Of a DNA stretch of 64,000 nt, positions 16,985-27,924 are shown piece after piece; the stretch's first letter is position 1; each line of letters starts with the position of its first letter. The DNA is from Eonycteris spelaea. Lineage: Eukaryota; Chordata; Mammalia; Chiroptera; Pteropodidae. The DNA lies in the NCBI GenBank assembly GCA_003508835.1, contig PUFA01000555.1:62001-126000 (forward strand), written 5' to 3'. The notes under the pieces were generated by a model. It had not been told where the DNA came from. It saw nothing but the letters and a program-made list of their open reading frames with translations, and searched no databases. The position numbers were made by a program, and so were the translations under genes.

Positions 16985-18340
16985 ATCCATCGATTCATTC
17001 ATTTACCAAATATTTATTCAGTGCCTATTATGCACCAGCAGTTTTAGGTGCTGGGAATAAATGCTTTAGTGAACAAAAACACAGAAGTCCCTGCCTGCCT
17101 GGAGCTAACATTTTAGTGAGTGGGAATAGATAATAAACAATACACCAAATAAATAATGTTTGAGGATGAAGAGTGCTATGAAAGAAATAGAGCATACTAA
17201 AGAGGGGGGGTCAGGAGACAGAAGTGGAACGGTGCAAAATTAAAAGGGTTGATCAGAGTTGGCCTCACTAAGGAGGTGACATTGAGGCAAAGGTAGGAGA
17301 GAGGAGTAAGCCATGTGAATACCTGGGGAAGACTATGCCAGGAAAACTGAAGTGTATCTGCTACCTCTCAAGTTCTAAGAACAGCAAGTAGGGCAGTATG
17401 GCTGAAACTGAGTGAGGAAAAACAAGAATAGTAAGAGATAAAGGCTGTTAAGTAGCAGAGGGACCAGATCATATAGGTCTTTGTATACCATGGTAAAGTC
17501 TTTGTCTTTGTCAGGGAGGAAAAATAACTTTCCCTCTTTCTAGGTTCCTGTCTGAGACTCCCCGGCAACAAAAGGCAGATTAACATGAGAAAAACAAAAG
17601 TTTAAAGACAAGCATACCACCTTTAGACATAGGAGGCACCAGGAAAACTGAGTAATTTCCCAAAATGACTCAAACCATCAACTTAAATACTACCTCCAGC
17701 TAAAGACAAAAGAAAATGGGGAGTGGGGGTGAGGAAGCCAGTTATAGGAGATTATCAGTGAAGAGGGCATGCTTGTTATGCAAATCTAAGTACTCAGCCT
17801 TCTCTAGTAATGACAGTTTCCAGAGGTTTGCTGATCTTTCCCTTCTTGCTACAGAGAGACAACCTTACAAATGGAGATTTCTCTTGTAAATGTCTCTAAA
17901 AAGGTAACTTCTTCTCTGGTTAGAGATTTTCCTCCTGTGCCTGGTTTCTTAAAAACAATCAGCTCAAAATAATCCTTATGTCAAAGAGGTATATTTCGGA
18001 GTGGCAAATTCTGCTCCACTTCAACTTTTACAGTGATTGAAATCAGGAGCCACTGAAGGGCCTTGAGTGGAGGAGTCACATATCTGTCTTACCTCATAAC
18101 AGGATCACATTGGGTGCTATGTCCAGGACACATTGTAGGCAGCAAGGGTAAAAGCAGAGAGACCAATCAGAAGACAATAGTAATAGTGCCTTGGATGGAG
18201 GCTATAGCAGTGGAGGTAGGTGTTGAGAAATTGTCAGATTCTTCTCACCACCTACCAGAATACGGGGGATATATTTTGAAGGCAGAGTCAAAAGGACTTC
18301 CTGACAAAATTTCAGATGGCATAAGTGAAAAAACACTGAT
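16985..18340 (+). repeat. Ancient interspersed repeat (copy C), split by an LTR-like insertion
   Basis: The left part runs from atttattcagtgcctattatgc through ccctgcctgcctggagctaac to ggaccagatcatataggtc. The right part resumes with caggagccactgaagggcc, gtggaggagtcacat and gatatattttgaaggcagag. The two halves abut perfectly in family order if 17509-18032 is removed. Confidence 0.5.
17509..18032 (+). mobile_element. Probable solo LTR nested in an ancient repeat
   Basis: About 524 bp that begins TGTCAGGGAGG and ends CTTTTACA (TG...CA ends) and interrupts the older repeat cleanly. Internal text such as ctccccggcaacaaaaggc and atccttatgtcaaagaggta is familiar from mammalian endogenous retroviral LTRs, but I cannot name the family. 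No retroviral internal region is present. Target duplications are not obvious. Confidence 0.5.
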
Positions 18341-18419
18341 TTATTTGACTATAAAAGTAATTATTCATTCTTAAACTGCTTTGATAGCTCATTTTTTTTT
18401 AGTGGATCTTTAAATATTA

Positions 18420-18639
18420 AAGTTTCTCTAGTCTTGTTGCTAGACTCTCTTGTCTTCTCATTCTATCCTTATTTCAGGTAAATCTCACCCATTCCCAGGG
18501 TGTTCGCACAGTAAATACCCCTATGACTTCTATGTCAAATCTCTCCCTTGAGCTTGAGCTCTTAAACATGCACATTGACATTCCTGTCTGACATTACCAC
18601 TTCACTGCCTCAAATTTATTAACTCCTTCCCTTGCCAGA
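18420..18639 (+). repeat. Old LINE-like fragment (same family as 54420-55110)
   Basis: The text aaatctcacccattcccagg, cccctatgacttctatg and cttgagcttgagctc follows the word order of an old non-LTR element whose better copy lies near 54.5 kb. It is short and diverged. Confidence 0.35.
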
Positions 18640-19395
18640 TTCAACAGTGGTGGAATAAAATGGACTTGGTCACTGCCTTCATGACACTGACATTCTAGTG
18701 GGAGGGCTGTGTGAGAAAATAAATAAGAAAACAAATTTTAAAAATAGTGAAAAGCTCCATGAAGAAAACAAGTTTCAGTAACAGAATAACAAAAACTATG
18801 TGTTTGCAAGTGGAAGAAATCTACTTACAACAGGGAAGATTTCTCTGAGGAAGCGACATGGGAATGAAAGGTTCAAGAATGAGAGGTCTTCTCATGGAAA
18901 TAACTGTGGGCAGAACATTCTAGATCATAGTAATAGCATGTGCAAAGGCCCTGATGAAGAAAAAGATTTGATGTGTTTCAAGAACTTAAATGAAGCCACT
19001 GTGGCTGGAATATAGTGACTCAGGGAAAATAATGACAAATGATCTAGTTGAAAGATTAAGATGTCAGATCATCTAGGACCTTGTAAATCATGGCTAGGTT
19101 TTGAGGGGTAGGGGCTGGTTATGCTAAGAACAATGGGGAATCACTGAAGGGTTTCAATCCAGGAGAAAAACTTGAGTTAATTTGTATTTTAGAAAGATCA
19201 CTCTGGCGACTGTAATGGAGAATGAGTTATAAAGGAGCAAACATGAAAACTGGAAAACTGCTCAGGCATTTAAGGCAGTATTCTGAGTGAGATACGACAT
19301 GGTTTGGACTAGAGCAGTAGTTACAGAGTTGGAGAAAAGTAGATAGATCAGAAAGATAGTTAGGAAGTTGAAAAATACAGAATAGCCTACCTAAG
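18640..19395 (+). repeat. Ancient interspersed repeat (copy D)
   Basis: The clearest copy of the family: cattctagtgggagggctg, gcaaaggccctgatgaag, gccactgtggctggaat, ggaccttgtaaatcatggc, atcactgaagggtttcaatc, gatcactctggcgactg and tggtttggactagagcagt, in that order. Confidence 0.55.
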
Positions 19396-19397
19396 AA

Positions 19398-19640
19398 CTG
19401 GACCTTGGTGTTGGAATGCCTGATTTGAAGTCCATCTCTGCTACTTCCTAGATATGTGAATTTGCGAAAATCCATAATTTCTCTGTGCCTCATTGTTCTC
19501 ATTTGTAAAATGAAGGTAATAATGATACTTATAGGAAGCATCAGGGTTAAATGAACTAAGATATACAACATGGCATACTTATAACATTTCCTAGAGCATA
19601 ATGAGAATTATATTAAGTGTCAACTATTAATAATGATAAT
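19398..19640 (+). repeat. MIR SINE
   Basis: Plus-oriented MIR: tctgctacttcctagatatg, tttctctgtgcctcattg, ttctcatttgtaaaatg and aataatgatacttatagg occur in the right order and spacing. Confidence 0.85.
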
Positions 19641-20144
19641 GAATGGGCTGTGGGGAGTGAGGGAGGAAATAATGGTGATGCCAGGTTTCTGGCTAAAGAT
19701 ACTGGATGTCTTTTTGAGACACTAGGAAAGGAAAACCTCAATCTTGGGTGAAACCAATAATTTACTTTCTTCATGTCTATTGGAAAAAGTCACACAGTTA
19801 AGCAGATTGAATATTATAAAATTTGTGATCATGGACCTCAAATGAGACTTCAATATCGCCTAGTTATTTGACTACATATCGTTTGGTTGAGTCACTCACC
19901 TACGTTCTGCAATAGTTTTAAAAAATCTCCACTATTCTGTAACCTCCTACCCCAGAACTACCTTCCTCCCACCCCACACTTTCAATACTTGACCCCATCT
20001 CTTATTTCATAGAGAAAATAGAAGCCATCAGGTAGGAACTCCCTCATCTTCTGGTTACCAAACACACATGTCTACTAACCATCTCTGCACTCATCCTATT
20101 TTCCTGTCCCCCTCTTACATAGAATAACTACAAAATGTAGTTAG
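19641..20144. other. Intergenic sequence, no recognised element
   Basis: No convincing gene or repeat. It is ordinary A/T-rich sequence. Confidence 0.35.
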
Positions 20145-20310
20145 TTCCTTAGAACAGCAACATAGGCTCTGCCTGGGAACTTGTTAGCAATGGAAATTTG
20201 CAGACCCCACCTCCAGACCTACAGAATCACAAACTGAGATGAAGGGCAGCGATCTGTGTTTTAACAAGCTCTCCAGGGAATTCAGATGCACAAGTTAAAT
20301 AATGAGCATA
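20145..20310 (+). mobile_element. MER5A-like non-autonomous hAT DNA transposon fossil
   Basis: Typical MER5A text: tgcctgggaacttgttagc, cccacctccagacctacag, aatcacaaactgagatg, gtgttttaacaagctctcc and aattcagatgcacaag. Ends are eroded. Confidence 0.8.
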
Positions 20311-20389
20311 CCCTCTCTGCCCAGGGCAGTGTGTATAAGGCAGTTTTTTTTTTTCAGAAATATTAGTGACTAGGGAAAAAATGGAAAAG

Positions 20390-21240
20390 ACTTAAATGAC
20401 TACCAATAGAAGAATGTCAAATATACTATGATATACTCATAGTATGTAATATCTGTAATACATCTGTAGAATAATGAAGTAGTTCATCTCATACATCCTA
20501 TAATGTACATGAAAAGGTGCCCAATATCACCAATCATCAGGAAAATGCAAATCAAATGAGATATCACCTCACACTTGTTAGAATGGCTATCATCAAAAAG
20601 ACAAGAGATAATAAGTGTTGTCAAGAAAGTGTTGGTGAGAAAGTAAATTGGTACAGCCACTATGGAAAACAGTATAGAGGGTCTTTGAAAAGTTAAAACT
20701 AGAACTGCTATATAATCCAGCAATTCTACTCGTGGGTATTTATCCAAAAGAAATGAAAGCATTAACTTGAAAAGATGTATGCACTCCCGTGCTCATTGCA
20801 GTATTATATACGATAGTCAAGATATAAGGTATGAAGTGGAAGCAACCTAAGTGTCCATCGATGGATGAATAAAGAAAATGTGATATATATGTGAATATGT
20901 ATATGTATATGTATACACACACACATACACACACAAAATTCAGCCATAAAAAGGAAATCTTGTCATTTGGGACGACATGGATAGACCTTGAGGGCATTAT
21001 ACTAAGCAAAATAAGACACAGAGAGAAAGATAAATACTGCATGATCTCACTTATATATGGAATCCAAGAAAACACAGTCCTCCCCAAATAACCCCCCACC
21101 AAAATGCATAACAAAAATAAACTGAACTCATCGGCTATAGAGAACAGATTGGTGGTTTCCAGAGGTCAGGGGAGGGGAGTGAAGTGAGTAAAGGGGGTTA
21201 GAAAGTAAAAACTTCTAGCTAGTTAATACAGTGATTAGAC
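20390..21240 (+). repeat. L1 LINE 3' end
   Basis: Plus-strand L1 3' sequence with caaatgagatatcacctcac, aatggctatcatcaaaaag, gtacagccactatggaaaac, ctgctatataatccagcaat and agtgtccatcgatggatg. It contains a short TATA/CA-rich patch (20882-20936). Only broken frames remain. Confidence 0.9.
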
Positions 21241-21970
21241 ATTTATGTGATTTACAAAGTCATCCCCCGATTAACCTAGTACCCACCTGACACTATATAT
21301 AATTATTACAATATTATTGACTATATTCCCTACAGATGTACTTCACATCCCTGTGACTACATTGTAACCACCAATTTATATCTCTTAATTCCTTCTCCTT
21401 CTCCACCCAGGCCTCCAACCCTCCTTCCATCTGGCAACCATCACAATGTTCTCTGTATCTATGAGTCTGTTTCTGCTTTGTTCACTTTCTTTTTTTAGAT
21501 TCTACATAAAAGTGAATTCCTCATTTCCTTTTTTTATGGCCAAGTAGTGTTCCATTGTATATATGTACCACTTCTTTATTCGATCATCTATTGATGGGCA
21601 CTTAGGTTGCTTTGATATCTTGGCTATTGTAAATAGCACTGAAGTGAACGTAGATGTATATTTCTTTTCAAATTAGTGATTTGGGTTTCTTCATATAAAT
21701 ACCCGGCGATGGAATCGCTAGGTCATAAGGTAGTTCTATTTTTAATTTTTTGAGGAACCTCCATACAGTTTCCCATAGTGGCTGTACCAGTTTGCAATCC
21801 CACCAACAGTGCACGAGGATTCCCTTTTTTCCACATCCTCACCAATACCTGTTTGTTGATTTATTGATGATAGCCATTGTGATAGGTATGAGGTGATATT
21901 TCATTGACTGTAGTTTTAATTTGCATTTTCCTGATGATTAGTGACATTGAGCAATTTTCAATATGGCGAT
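21241..21970 (-). repeat. L1 LINE 3' end, tail to tail with the previous one
   Basis: Same region of L1 in the opposite direction: tgttccattgtatatatg, ttgatgggcacttaggttgc, gaggaacctccatacag and ggctgtaccagtttgcaat. Together with 20390-21240 it forms a diverged inverted pair. Confidence 0.9.
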
Positions 21971-22719
21971 GGATGTTAACTAGACTTATTGTGATCATTT
22001 TGTAATGATTCTTGTAATGCAGGGGTATACATGTACCCTTTTGATAATAAGTTGATATTGGTACAGAAATATGATTCTTAGAAACTACAGTACCAAGGGA
22101 AAACTAAAATTCTCTACTCGCAGCATATCAAAGAGTATATAAATTACAAGAATAATTGTTCAAATGGAAAGCTTATCCCTCAAAGTGTTAAACCTGTGAA
22201 ATCAAGCTATTTGAATGGCTGCCTTGCTATATAAAAGTGGTAGGTATGGATAGAAGAAGATCCAATGTTAACAATTTACTAATGGGGGAGGCAGATAGGA
22301 CTCTAATACAGTGTGAAAGTGACAAATCAGAGGATACTGTGGGAGCACATACAAGGGGCACTTAATCCAGGGCTGTGTGTGTGTGGAAGCGGTGGTATAT
22401 ATATGCAGTTGGGGGGAGTTATCAAGAAAGATCTGCTGTGAAAAGTAACATCCAAATTAAGAGCTGAAATATACAAGCAAGATTTCAGCCAAGCAAAAGG
22501 TAAGAGATGGGGTGGTAGAGTCAGCAGAGCATACTACACCAAGGAATAGCAAAGTTCAATTTATTCAGAGGCTAGAGAGAATGGCCTCTTAGTGTAACTG
22601 AGTTTTACACTAAGTTTACTGGAACAGGATCAGAAAGTAGAGTGACTGCGGAAGTGGAGTGCCTGCTCTTTCCTGCTTCCTCACTGAAGTTTGATGCTGG
22701 AGAGGTATATGTGTAAAAG
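21971..22719. other. Intergenic sequence, no recognised element
   Basis: No gene or confident repeat. A short GT-rich patch lies at about 22374-22383. Confidence 0.35.
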
Positions 22720-23020
22720 ATTTTTTCAACTTTTCGTTTTGAGATCATTTTAGATTTACAGAAGCATTTCAAAAACATTACAGAGAAAACAAATTAGTAC
22801 AGAGAGGTCTGGAATACACTTTACTGAGCTTCATTTAATGTGAACATCTTACCTAACCATGGTATAATTATCAAACTAAGAAATCAACGATGGTACACTA
22901 CTATTAACTAAATTATAAACTTCATTTGGCTTGTACCAGTTTTCCCACTACTGTCCTTTCTCCATGCCAGGATCTAATTCTGGACCTTACATTGCATTGA
23001 ACTGTTCAGCAAAGGATTTT
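22720..23020 (-). repeat. L1-like LINE 3' UTR fragment (old)
   Basis: The text gagatcattttagatttac, cattacagagaaaac and gaacatcttacctaacca resembles the reverse of old L1M-type 3' ends. It is diverged. Confidence 0.45.
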
Positions 23021-23739
23021 AAAGAAGAGTGTGATGCAATTAGGCTTGCACTATCTATTTGAGAGAAGCATATTTAGATTTTGGGGGATCTAGGAAGGAA
23101 AAAATGATTCAAGACAGGAAACCCAAGGGATAAGCTAGTCTGGCCATATTGGAACATTGTGAAAGGTATGATGTGCCCTTTGGAGCTCACACACTGACTG
23201 GCCTACCAGGACACATTAGTTCCCTTTTTGATGCTCTAATATGCTGATTTAGGAATGTGGCTTAAATAGAGCATGATTCCACTGCATCACAGTATTCCTT
23301 TGTTCCACTGCTTAATTTTGGTATGTACTCATTGAAGTGACCTGGAAAGAGGATGGGAACTGTGGCTTGGATATCTTCAACTCCAAATGGTTAGAAATGT
23401 GGGGGGAAATCACCTATTAAAAACCTAGTTGCTACATTAGTGTGTTTTATACATTTTCTTTAATGTGGCCTGAATCACCAATTTTTGTGAAGTGCCATTC
23501 TTCGAGTTTCTTTTCTTTTACAAAATTGTTGGAGTGACGCTGCATATCACAAATTTCCATGCACCTTTGTCAAAGATAGCTCCTAACAATATTCATGCAC
23601 TTTGTTCAATCTTTTATTTGCTTGTTTCTGAAATATTCATAGTTGATCTAGCTGAGAATTTAACAGCTACATCATAAAACAAGTTTATTTCTTATTACCA
23701 CAATTTATCACATCCTTTTAATACCATTGTATTTGAGAA
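23021..23739. other. Intergenic sequence, no recognised element
   Basis: No gene is visible. A 61-codon open stretch at 23492-23677 has no motif. Confidence 0.35.
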
Positions 23740-23960
23740 CTATATTAGACATCAAAGACCTGTTTCCTAGCCTCAACCTGCTCGTCTATTAGCTGTGTGA
23801 TTTTGGACAACCAAATTAACTTCTGGCCTCTGTTACCTCACATAAAATAACTACCTCACCTAATTCACATGCTCACTAGGAGAATCACATGAAATAATGA
23901 ATTAGCAAGGACTTTGCAAACTTTACTGCTAAGTAAACAAAAGGGGCATTATCTTTGTTA
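23740..23960 (+). repeat. MIR SINE
   Basis: Diverged plus-strand MIR with attagctgtgtgattttgg, ctctgttacctcacataaaa and gaatcacatgaaataatg in family order. Confidence 0.7.
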
Positions 23961-24049
23961 TCTACACTTACTCTCATCTTTTGGTTGCATTCTTTTTTTG
24001 ATTTCTGAATGAATTAAAATATATAAAAATGCCGACAACAGTGTAAGTG

Positions 24050-24230
24050 ATATGGTATTCATTTATCTACCTTTTCATTTATTCTGAATCTTACTTTGCT
24101 CTTACTAAGTGCCCAGGTCTGTGCTAGGGATATGAAGATAAGGAATAAATGGTTCTGTGCCCCCAATAAGTTTACTTTCAGTAGAGGGAGAGAGACAAGT
24201 AAGCAAATAAAATGAATAATGTGTTCACAT
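24050..24230 (+). repeat. Ancient interspersed repeat fragment
   Basis: The words gtgcccaggtctgtgctagg, atgaagataaggaata and gagagagacaagtaagc follow the start of the family seen at 16985 and 42340. Confidence 0.4.
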
Positions 24231-24329
24231 TTCCACCAAAATATACCCAATAGCACAAGAGAGAAAACCTGTCTCTCTCTGGAGTTTGGAACAGAGCCTA
24301 CATTAAGAAATTAATTTCTTTGTATTTTA

Positions 24330-24780
24330 TATTTTAAAAGATAAAAATTTCAAAAGCCTTGCAAAAAATTAAAAACAGTATAGCCCTATTTGTTTTGTTT
24401 TTGCTTTTTTTACACAACAACCAACCAAGTGGGGGTTATTCTGGAAACACAAGGTTGATTCAATACTCAAAAATCAATGTAATGCACCCTATGAATAATC
24501 TTAAGATGAAACACACATCATATCAGTTGATGCCCAAGATCAGATAAAATTCAATAGCCAGTCATGATAAAAACTCTCAGCAAACTAGGTAGAGAAGGGA
24601 ACTTCTTTAACCTGATAAAGGGCGGCTGTAAAAAGCCCATACTAATATGCTTGATGGTGAAAAACTAAGTGTGTTCCCCTTAAGATGGAGAACAAGGCAA
24701 GGGTGTCCATTCTCACCACTTGTATGCAATATCATATTGGCATTCCTAGCCGGTGCAATAAGGCAAAAAATATGTATATA
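24330..24780 (+). repeat. L1 ORF2 fragment
   Basis: Plus-strand L1 reverse-transcriptase downstream region: gattcaatactcaaaaatc, catatcagttgatgc, ggagaacaaggcaagggtg and cattctcaccacttgtatgc. Frames are broken. It ends in an A-rich run (24776-24824) next to the pseudogene below. Confidence 0.85.
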
Positions 24781-24834
24781 ATAATAATAAAATAAAAAGA
24801 AAAAAAGAAAAAAGAAAAAAAAAGCATATACATT

Positions 24835-25510
24835 GGAAAAATAATTTAAAAATCTTTATTTGCATACAACATGAGAAGGTTTACAGGACTGGCCAGAGGT
24901 GGCTGGTAGACCTCACTCCAGAAGAGGTCTTCAAATTGGTGCAGGGGGAGGGGAGGCCTTTGTGTTAAAATAAACCAGGTCTGCCTAGTGGATGATTTGC
25001 ACAAGGCCTCCGTGGGGCTTCAGCATTTTATAGGGGGTGGTGGGAAATCAGAAGACAAACTCCTAGGGTCATGTTGATCTCCAGGCCCAGTAGGTGGCTG
25101 GAGCTAGTGAAAATCACATACTGGTGACACCAGGAGGGCTGTGTCTTGTTGTCGAAAATAAGGATGTAGCCTTTGGTGATGCTTCTCTTGAGGCTGACAG
25201 ACACAGCCCTGCTGGGAGCTTTAACAGAAGACCACAATGGCAGTGTTGGAGTTGTAGCAGATAGATGGTGATGAAGGCCAAAAGGATCATGAACACGTTG
25301 ACTGCTGCTCTTTCCTGTTTCTCATCTCTCTCTGACATCTCAGAGGGGCGGGGGCCAGCATCCTGTAGGTGACCTGGGTGGCACCCCTTCCCAGGAAGTG
25401 CCCAAGAACCATGGTCCTTCACTTGGTGAGAGGCCCCCTGCTTTGCAGCCACCCAGTCCCACAGCAGTTCTGGCTTGTCCAGTCCTAGCATAGCCCTAGA
25501 TGCCTGGGTC
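24835..25510 (-). pseudogene. ST6GALNAC6 processed pseudogene
   Basis: On the minus strand, segments in two frames match the Golgi sialyltransferase ST6GALNAC6: a cytoplasmic/TM start (NVFMILLAFITIYLL, about 25290), then SLKRSITKGYI, DNKTQPSWCHQ and FTSSSHLLG, which is the start of sialylmotif L (about 25200-25090). Further on come KMLKPHGGLVQIIH and an in-frame stop. The text between sialylmotif L and KMLKPHGG is largely deleted. A 3' UTR ends with AATAAA (24860-24855). There are no introns. It is a dead retrocopy with frameshifts, an internal deletion and no obvious poly(A) tail left. Confidence 0.8.
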
Positions 25511-26285
25511 CAAGCCTGGAAGGCTGACAGTGTCCCATTTATTTTAACATGTACACTTTTTCATCCAAAGGCAGACTAGAGAAGATTTATTTTCAAGCTC
25601 TGGTTACTTCCAACCATGACCACTCTTGTGTTTCCTAGCTCCCTTTTCCTGTTCCTCATTACAAAGATGGTGCCCCTTCTGATCATGTTATCCTGCTCAC
25701 TAAATCTTTATATGGGCTTCCAGTTCTCTTGGTAAAGTTGTCTTTTCACTCTCACAACTCCCTTACTTCTGATTGTTCATACATTTTCTCATTTCATTTC
25801 TCCTACAACTTCTTTGACCTCTCTGGTCCAAGCCTTACCTTGCTAAATTTCTACATGCCTCTTCTAAAGTCTTGCTTGCTACCTTTGTGCTGTCTCGAAT
25901 CCCAGTTTCCAATCAGCAGAAGATGCAGACCTCTTGGAGGGAAGGAACTTGGGCAGAAAGGCACTAGGCGAGCACACACATCTCTGCATAAACAAGCGAT
26001 TTACTTCCCATAGTTCTTGAGATACAAGGTGGAAAAATAATAAGCTCTTACTATCTTTGTCCTATGATATCGACAATACTCTCTAGGTCCTAATACAAAC
26101 ACTCTAAATTGTAGGACAGAACAAGGAGCAAGAAGGTACGGGCAACAATAATCCTTTCAGAAGTTGCAAAATAAGATCCCTGCCACTCAGAGAAACTTTC
26201 TTTCAAAATCAAAGAGCAAGCCACTTTCTCCTCCCTCTCTCTCTTCTTTAGTCTTTCCCCTTCCATTCTCCTTCCCAGACCTGCG
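25511..26285. other. Intergenic sequence, no recognised element
   Basis: No gene. Overlapping open stretches on both strands lack motifs. Confidence 0.35.
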
Positions 26286-26440
26286 CTATGCATTAGAAAT
26301 ATAAAGTGAGCCACATAAGTAATTTTAAATGTTCCGGTAGCTACACTTGAAAAATAAAAAGTAACATATGTAATCAATTTTACTGTTTTATTTTTACTTA
26401 ATAGACCCAAAATAGTATTTCAACACGTAATCAACATAAA
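26286..26440. repeat. Ancient repeat fragment, probably DNA-transposon derived
   Basis: The text gtgagccacataagtaattt, gtagctacacttgaaaaat and tatttcaacacgtaatcaac matches a common old mammalian element whose name I am not certain of. Confidence 0.35.
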
Positions 26441-26799
26441 AATGGAGACGTTTTGCATTCTTTTTACAGTGCAAATTCTTTGAAATCCGGGGTGCAGTTA
26501 ACACTTACAGAACATCAGTTTCGGCCAGCTGCATTTCAAGCGCCTCATAGTCACAACATTGGACTGCAAAGCCCTGGAATTCCCCTTGTTCTCCCTCCCG
26601 GCCCCCACCACTCCCAGCTCGGCAGCAAGAAATGAAGATGGCAGGGGCGGTAACACTGCTAGTCTGAGACAGAAAAGGCAAATTCCGGAGTATGGTAGAC
26701 CGTGTGATGTTGAGATGTTGAGACCTGTCAGACAGCCTCTCCTGCCCTCCAGTCTCCCAGGTCCGCGAGGCAGCACTGAAAGCAGCGAGTGAAGCACAG

Positions 26800-27060
26800 G
26801 CTGAACTGAGGGAAAGTGCCTAGCTGGGCAGAGTGGCGCGGGAAGGTGCGTGGAAGGAGCGGCGGGGACCCGCACGCATGCGTACTGCGCGCGCATGCAA
26901 ACTCAGCTAGGTACCTAGCGACCGAATTCCAATCCAGTGTGTCGTCCCTAATAAGTGACCTTCCCGGAGTTCTAGTCTTACTAGTTGATCTCGGCTCCTC
27001 CCTGTCTACGGTTCTCTTCCTTATAATTTCCAATTCTTCCCTTCACTGGTCCCTATCTCG
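26800..27060 (+). promoter_or_regulatory. Isolated CpG-rich, promoter-like segment
   Basis: Around 26834-26960 CpGs are dense for this A/T-rich flank. NRF1-like text is present: gcacgcatgcgt and tgcgcgcgcatgc (26871-26897). No TATA box is seen. It lies 14 kb upstream of RBMX and just 5' of a short plus-strand ORF with a splice donor. CpG retention in a mammal usually means germline hypomethylation, that is, promoter use. No gene that I recognise begins here, so the role is inferred. Confidence 0.5.
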
Positions 27061-27100
27061 CTCATGATGTATGTCCCTAAGCGCTGAGCCGGCACCTAAA

Positions 27101-27277
27101 ATGAGTACTCGTGGTTTCCGCGTGGGAATCAGCCTCTGGCCTCCCCTTCCTGGGTTGAGGTGGTTGCTGAGGCTGCTCCTGGGACTTCAGGTGCCCACTG
27201 CCCCGCTTTTTACCTTCCTGGGTTGGCTCCAGTCAATTTCTGTAAAGCTAACCAAGAGACTGCAACCTGAAAGGTGA
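27101..27277 (+). CDS. Candidate first exon with a 58-codon ORF, unrecognised
   Basis: An ATG with A at -3 (cctaaaATGa) opens MSTRGFRVGISLWPPLPG and runs through a leucine-rich stretch (LRWLLRLLLGLQ) that could be a signal or anchor segment, to QPER and stop. A strong donor GAAAG|GTGAGG lies at 27273/27274, four bases before the stop, so a spliced transcript would read on into another exon. I know no family like it. It may be a lncRNA exon with a chance ORF, and coding status is unproven. Confidence 0.3.
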   Translation: MSTRGFRVGISLWPPLPGLRWLLRLLLGLQVPTAPLFTFLGWLQSISVKLTKRLQPER

Positions 27278-27419
27278 GGACCAGAGCGAGGCGGTCAGAT
27301 GTGAAGGGAAGGCTTTAGGCCAGGGGCACGCGACACATTGGGGCAGACCAGGGTCGGTGGCTCTTTCCCTCGAACAGGGGATGCCAAAGCCCTCTCTGTG
27401 GATGTGTCTCAAGGTCTCA

Positions 27420-27870
27420 AGATTCTGAGCCCCGATCCCTCTTTTCTCCTGATCCTCCTTCCCTTGCTCTAGGCTCTTCCCACTTCCTTTCAGTTCCTCC
27501 AACTCCCTCTCAGCTCCTTCTTTTCTCCTTTTCTCCTTTTCTTTTGGCTCCTTCCCTTCAGTTACTGCTACTCCACTTCCCCTCCCTCTCGGCTCCGCCC
27601 CTTCACATAGATGCCCCTCCCTCTTACCTTATCTTGGTTCCTCCCTTTCCCCCATCTTTGCTGCTTCTTCACCTTTCAGTTCTTTCTCAGGCCCCTCATT
27701 AGCTCCTCCTCCTCCCTCTCTGCTCCTCCCGATCTACCCTCCCTATTGGCTGCTCTTCCACCTCTTAGCTCTTCCTCCTCCTTCACAGCTCCTTCCATTC
27801 TCTCTCAGCATCCTCTCCCCTCTCTTCCTTTCTTCCCCTCCTTATTATCCCCTTACAGTTTCCCTTTCAA
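27420..27870 (+). repeat. Long pyrimidine-rich tract with loose tandem units
   Basis: About 450 bp is overwhelmingly C and T, with recurring ctcc(t/c)tcc and (c/t)agctcctcc(t/c) units (for example 27481-27560, 27661-27790). It directly follows the candidate exon and donor above. Long open frames here reflect composition. Polypurine/polypyrimidine tracts can adopt triplex structure and often lie near promoters. Confidence 0.7.
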
Positions 27871-27924
27871 GACTCACACATTGTGGTATTTCTAAGATAC
27901 ATCTCCATCAGCTTCCCCACGAAA

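Noticed and set aside
26498..27033. Minus-strand open stretches across the CpG-rich block
   Set aside because: Long frames are expected from high G+C; no start context, donor or family support was seen on that strand.
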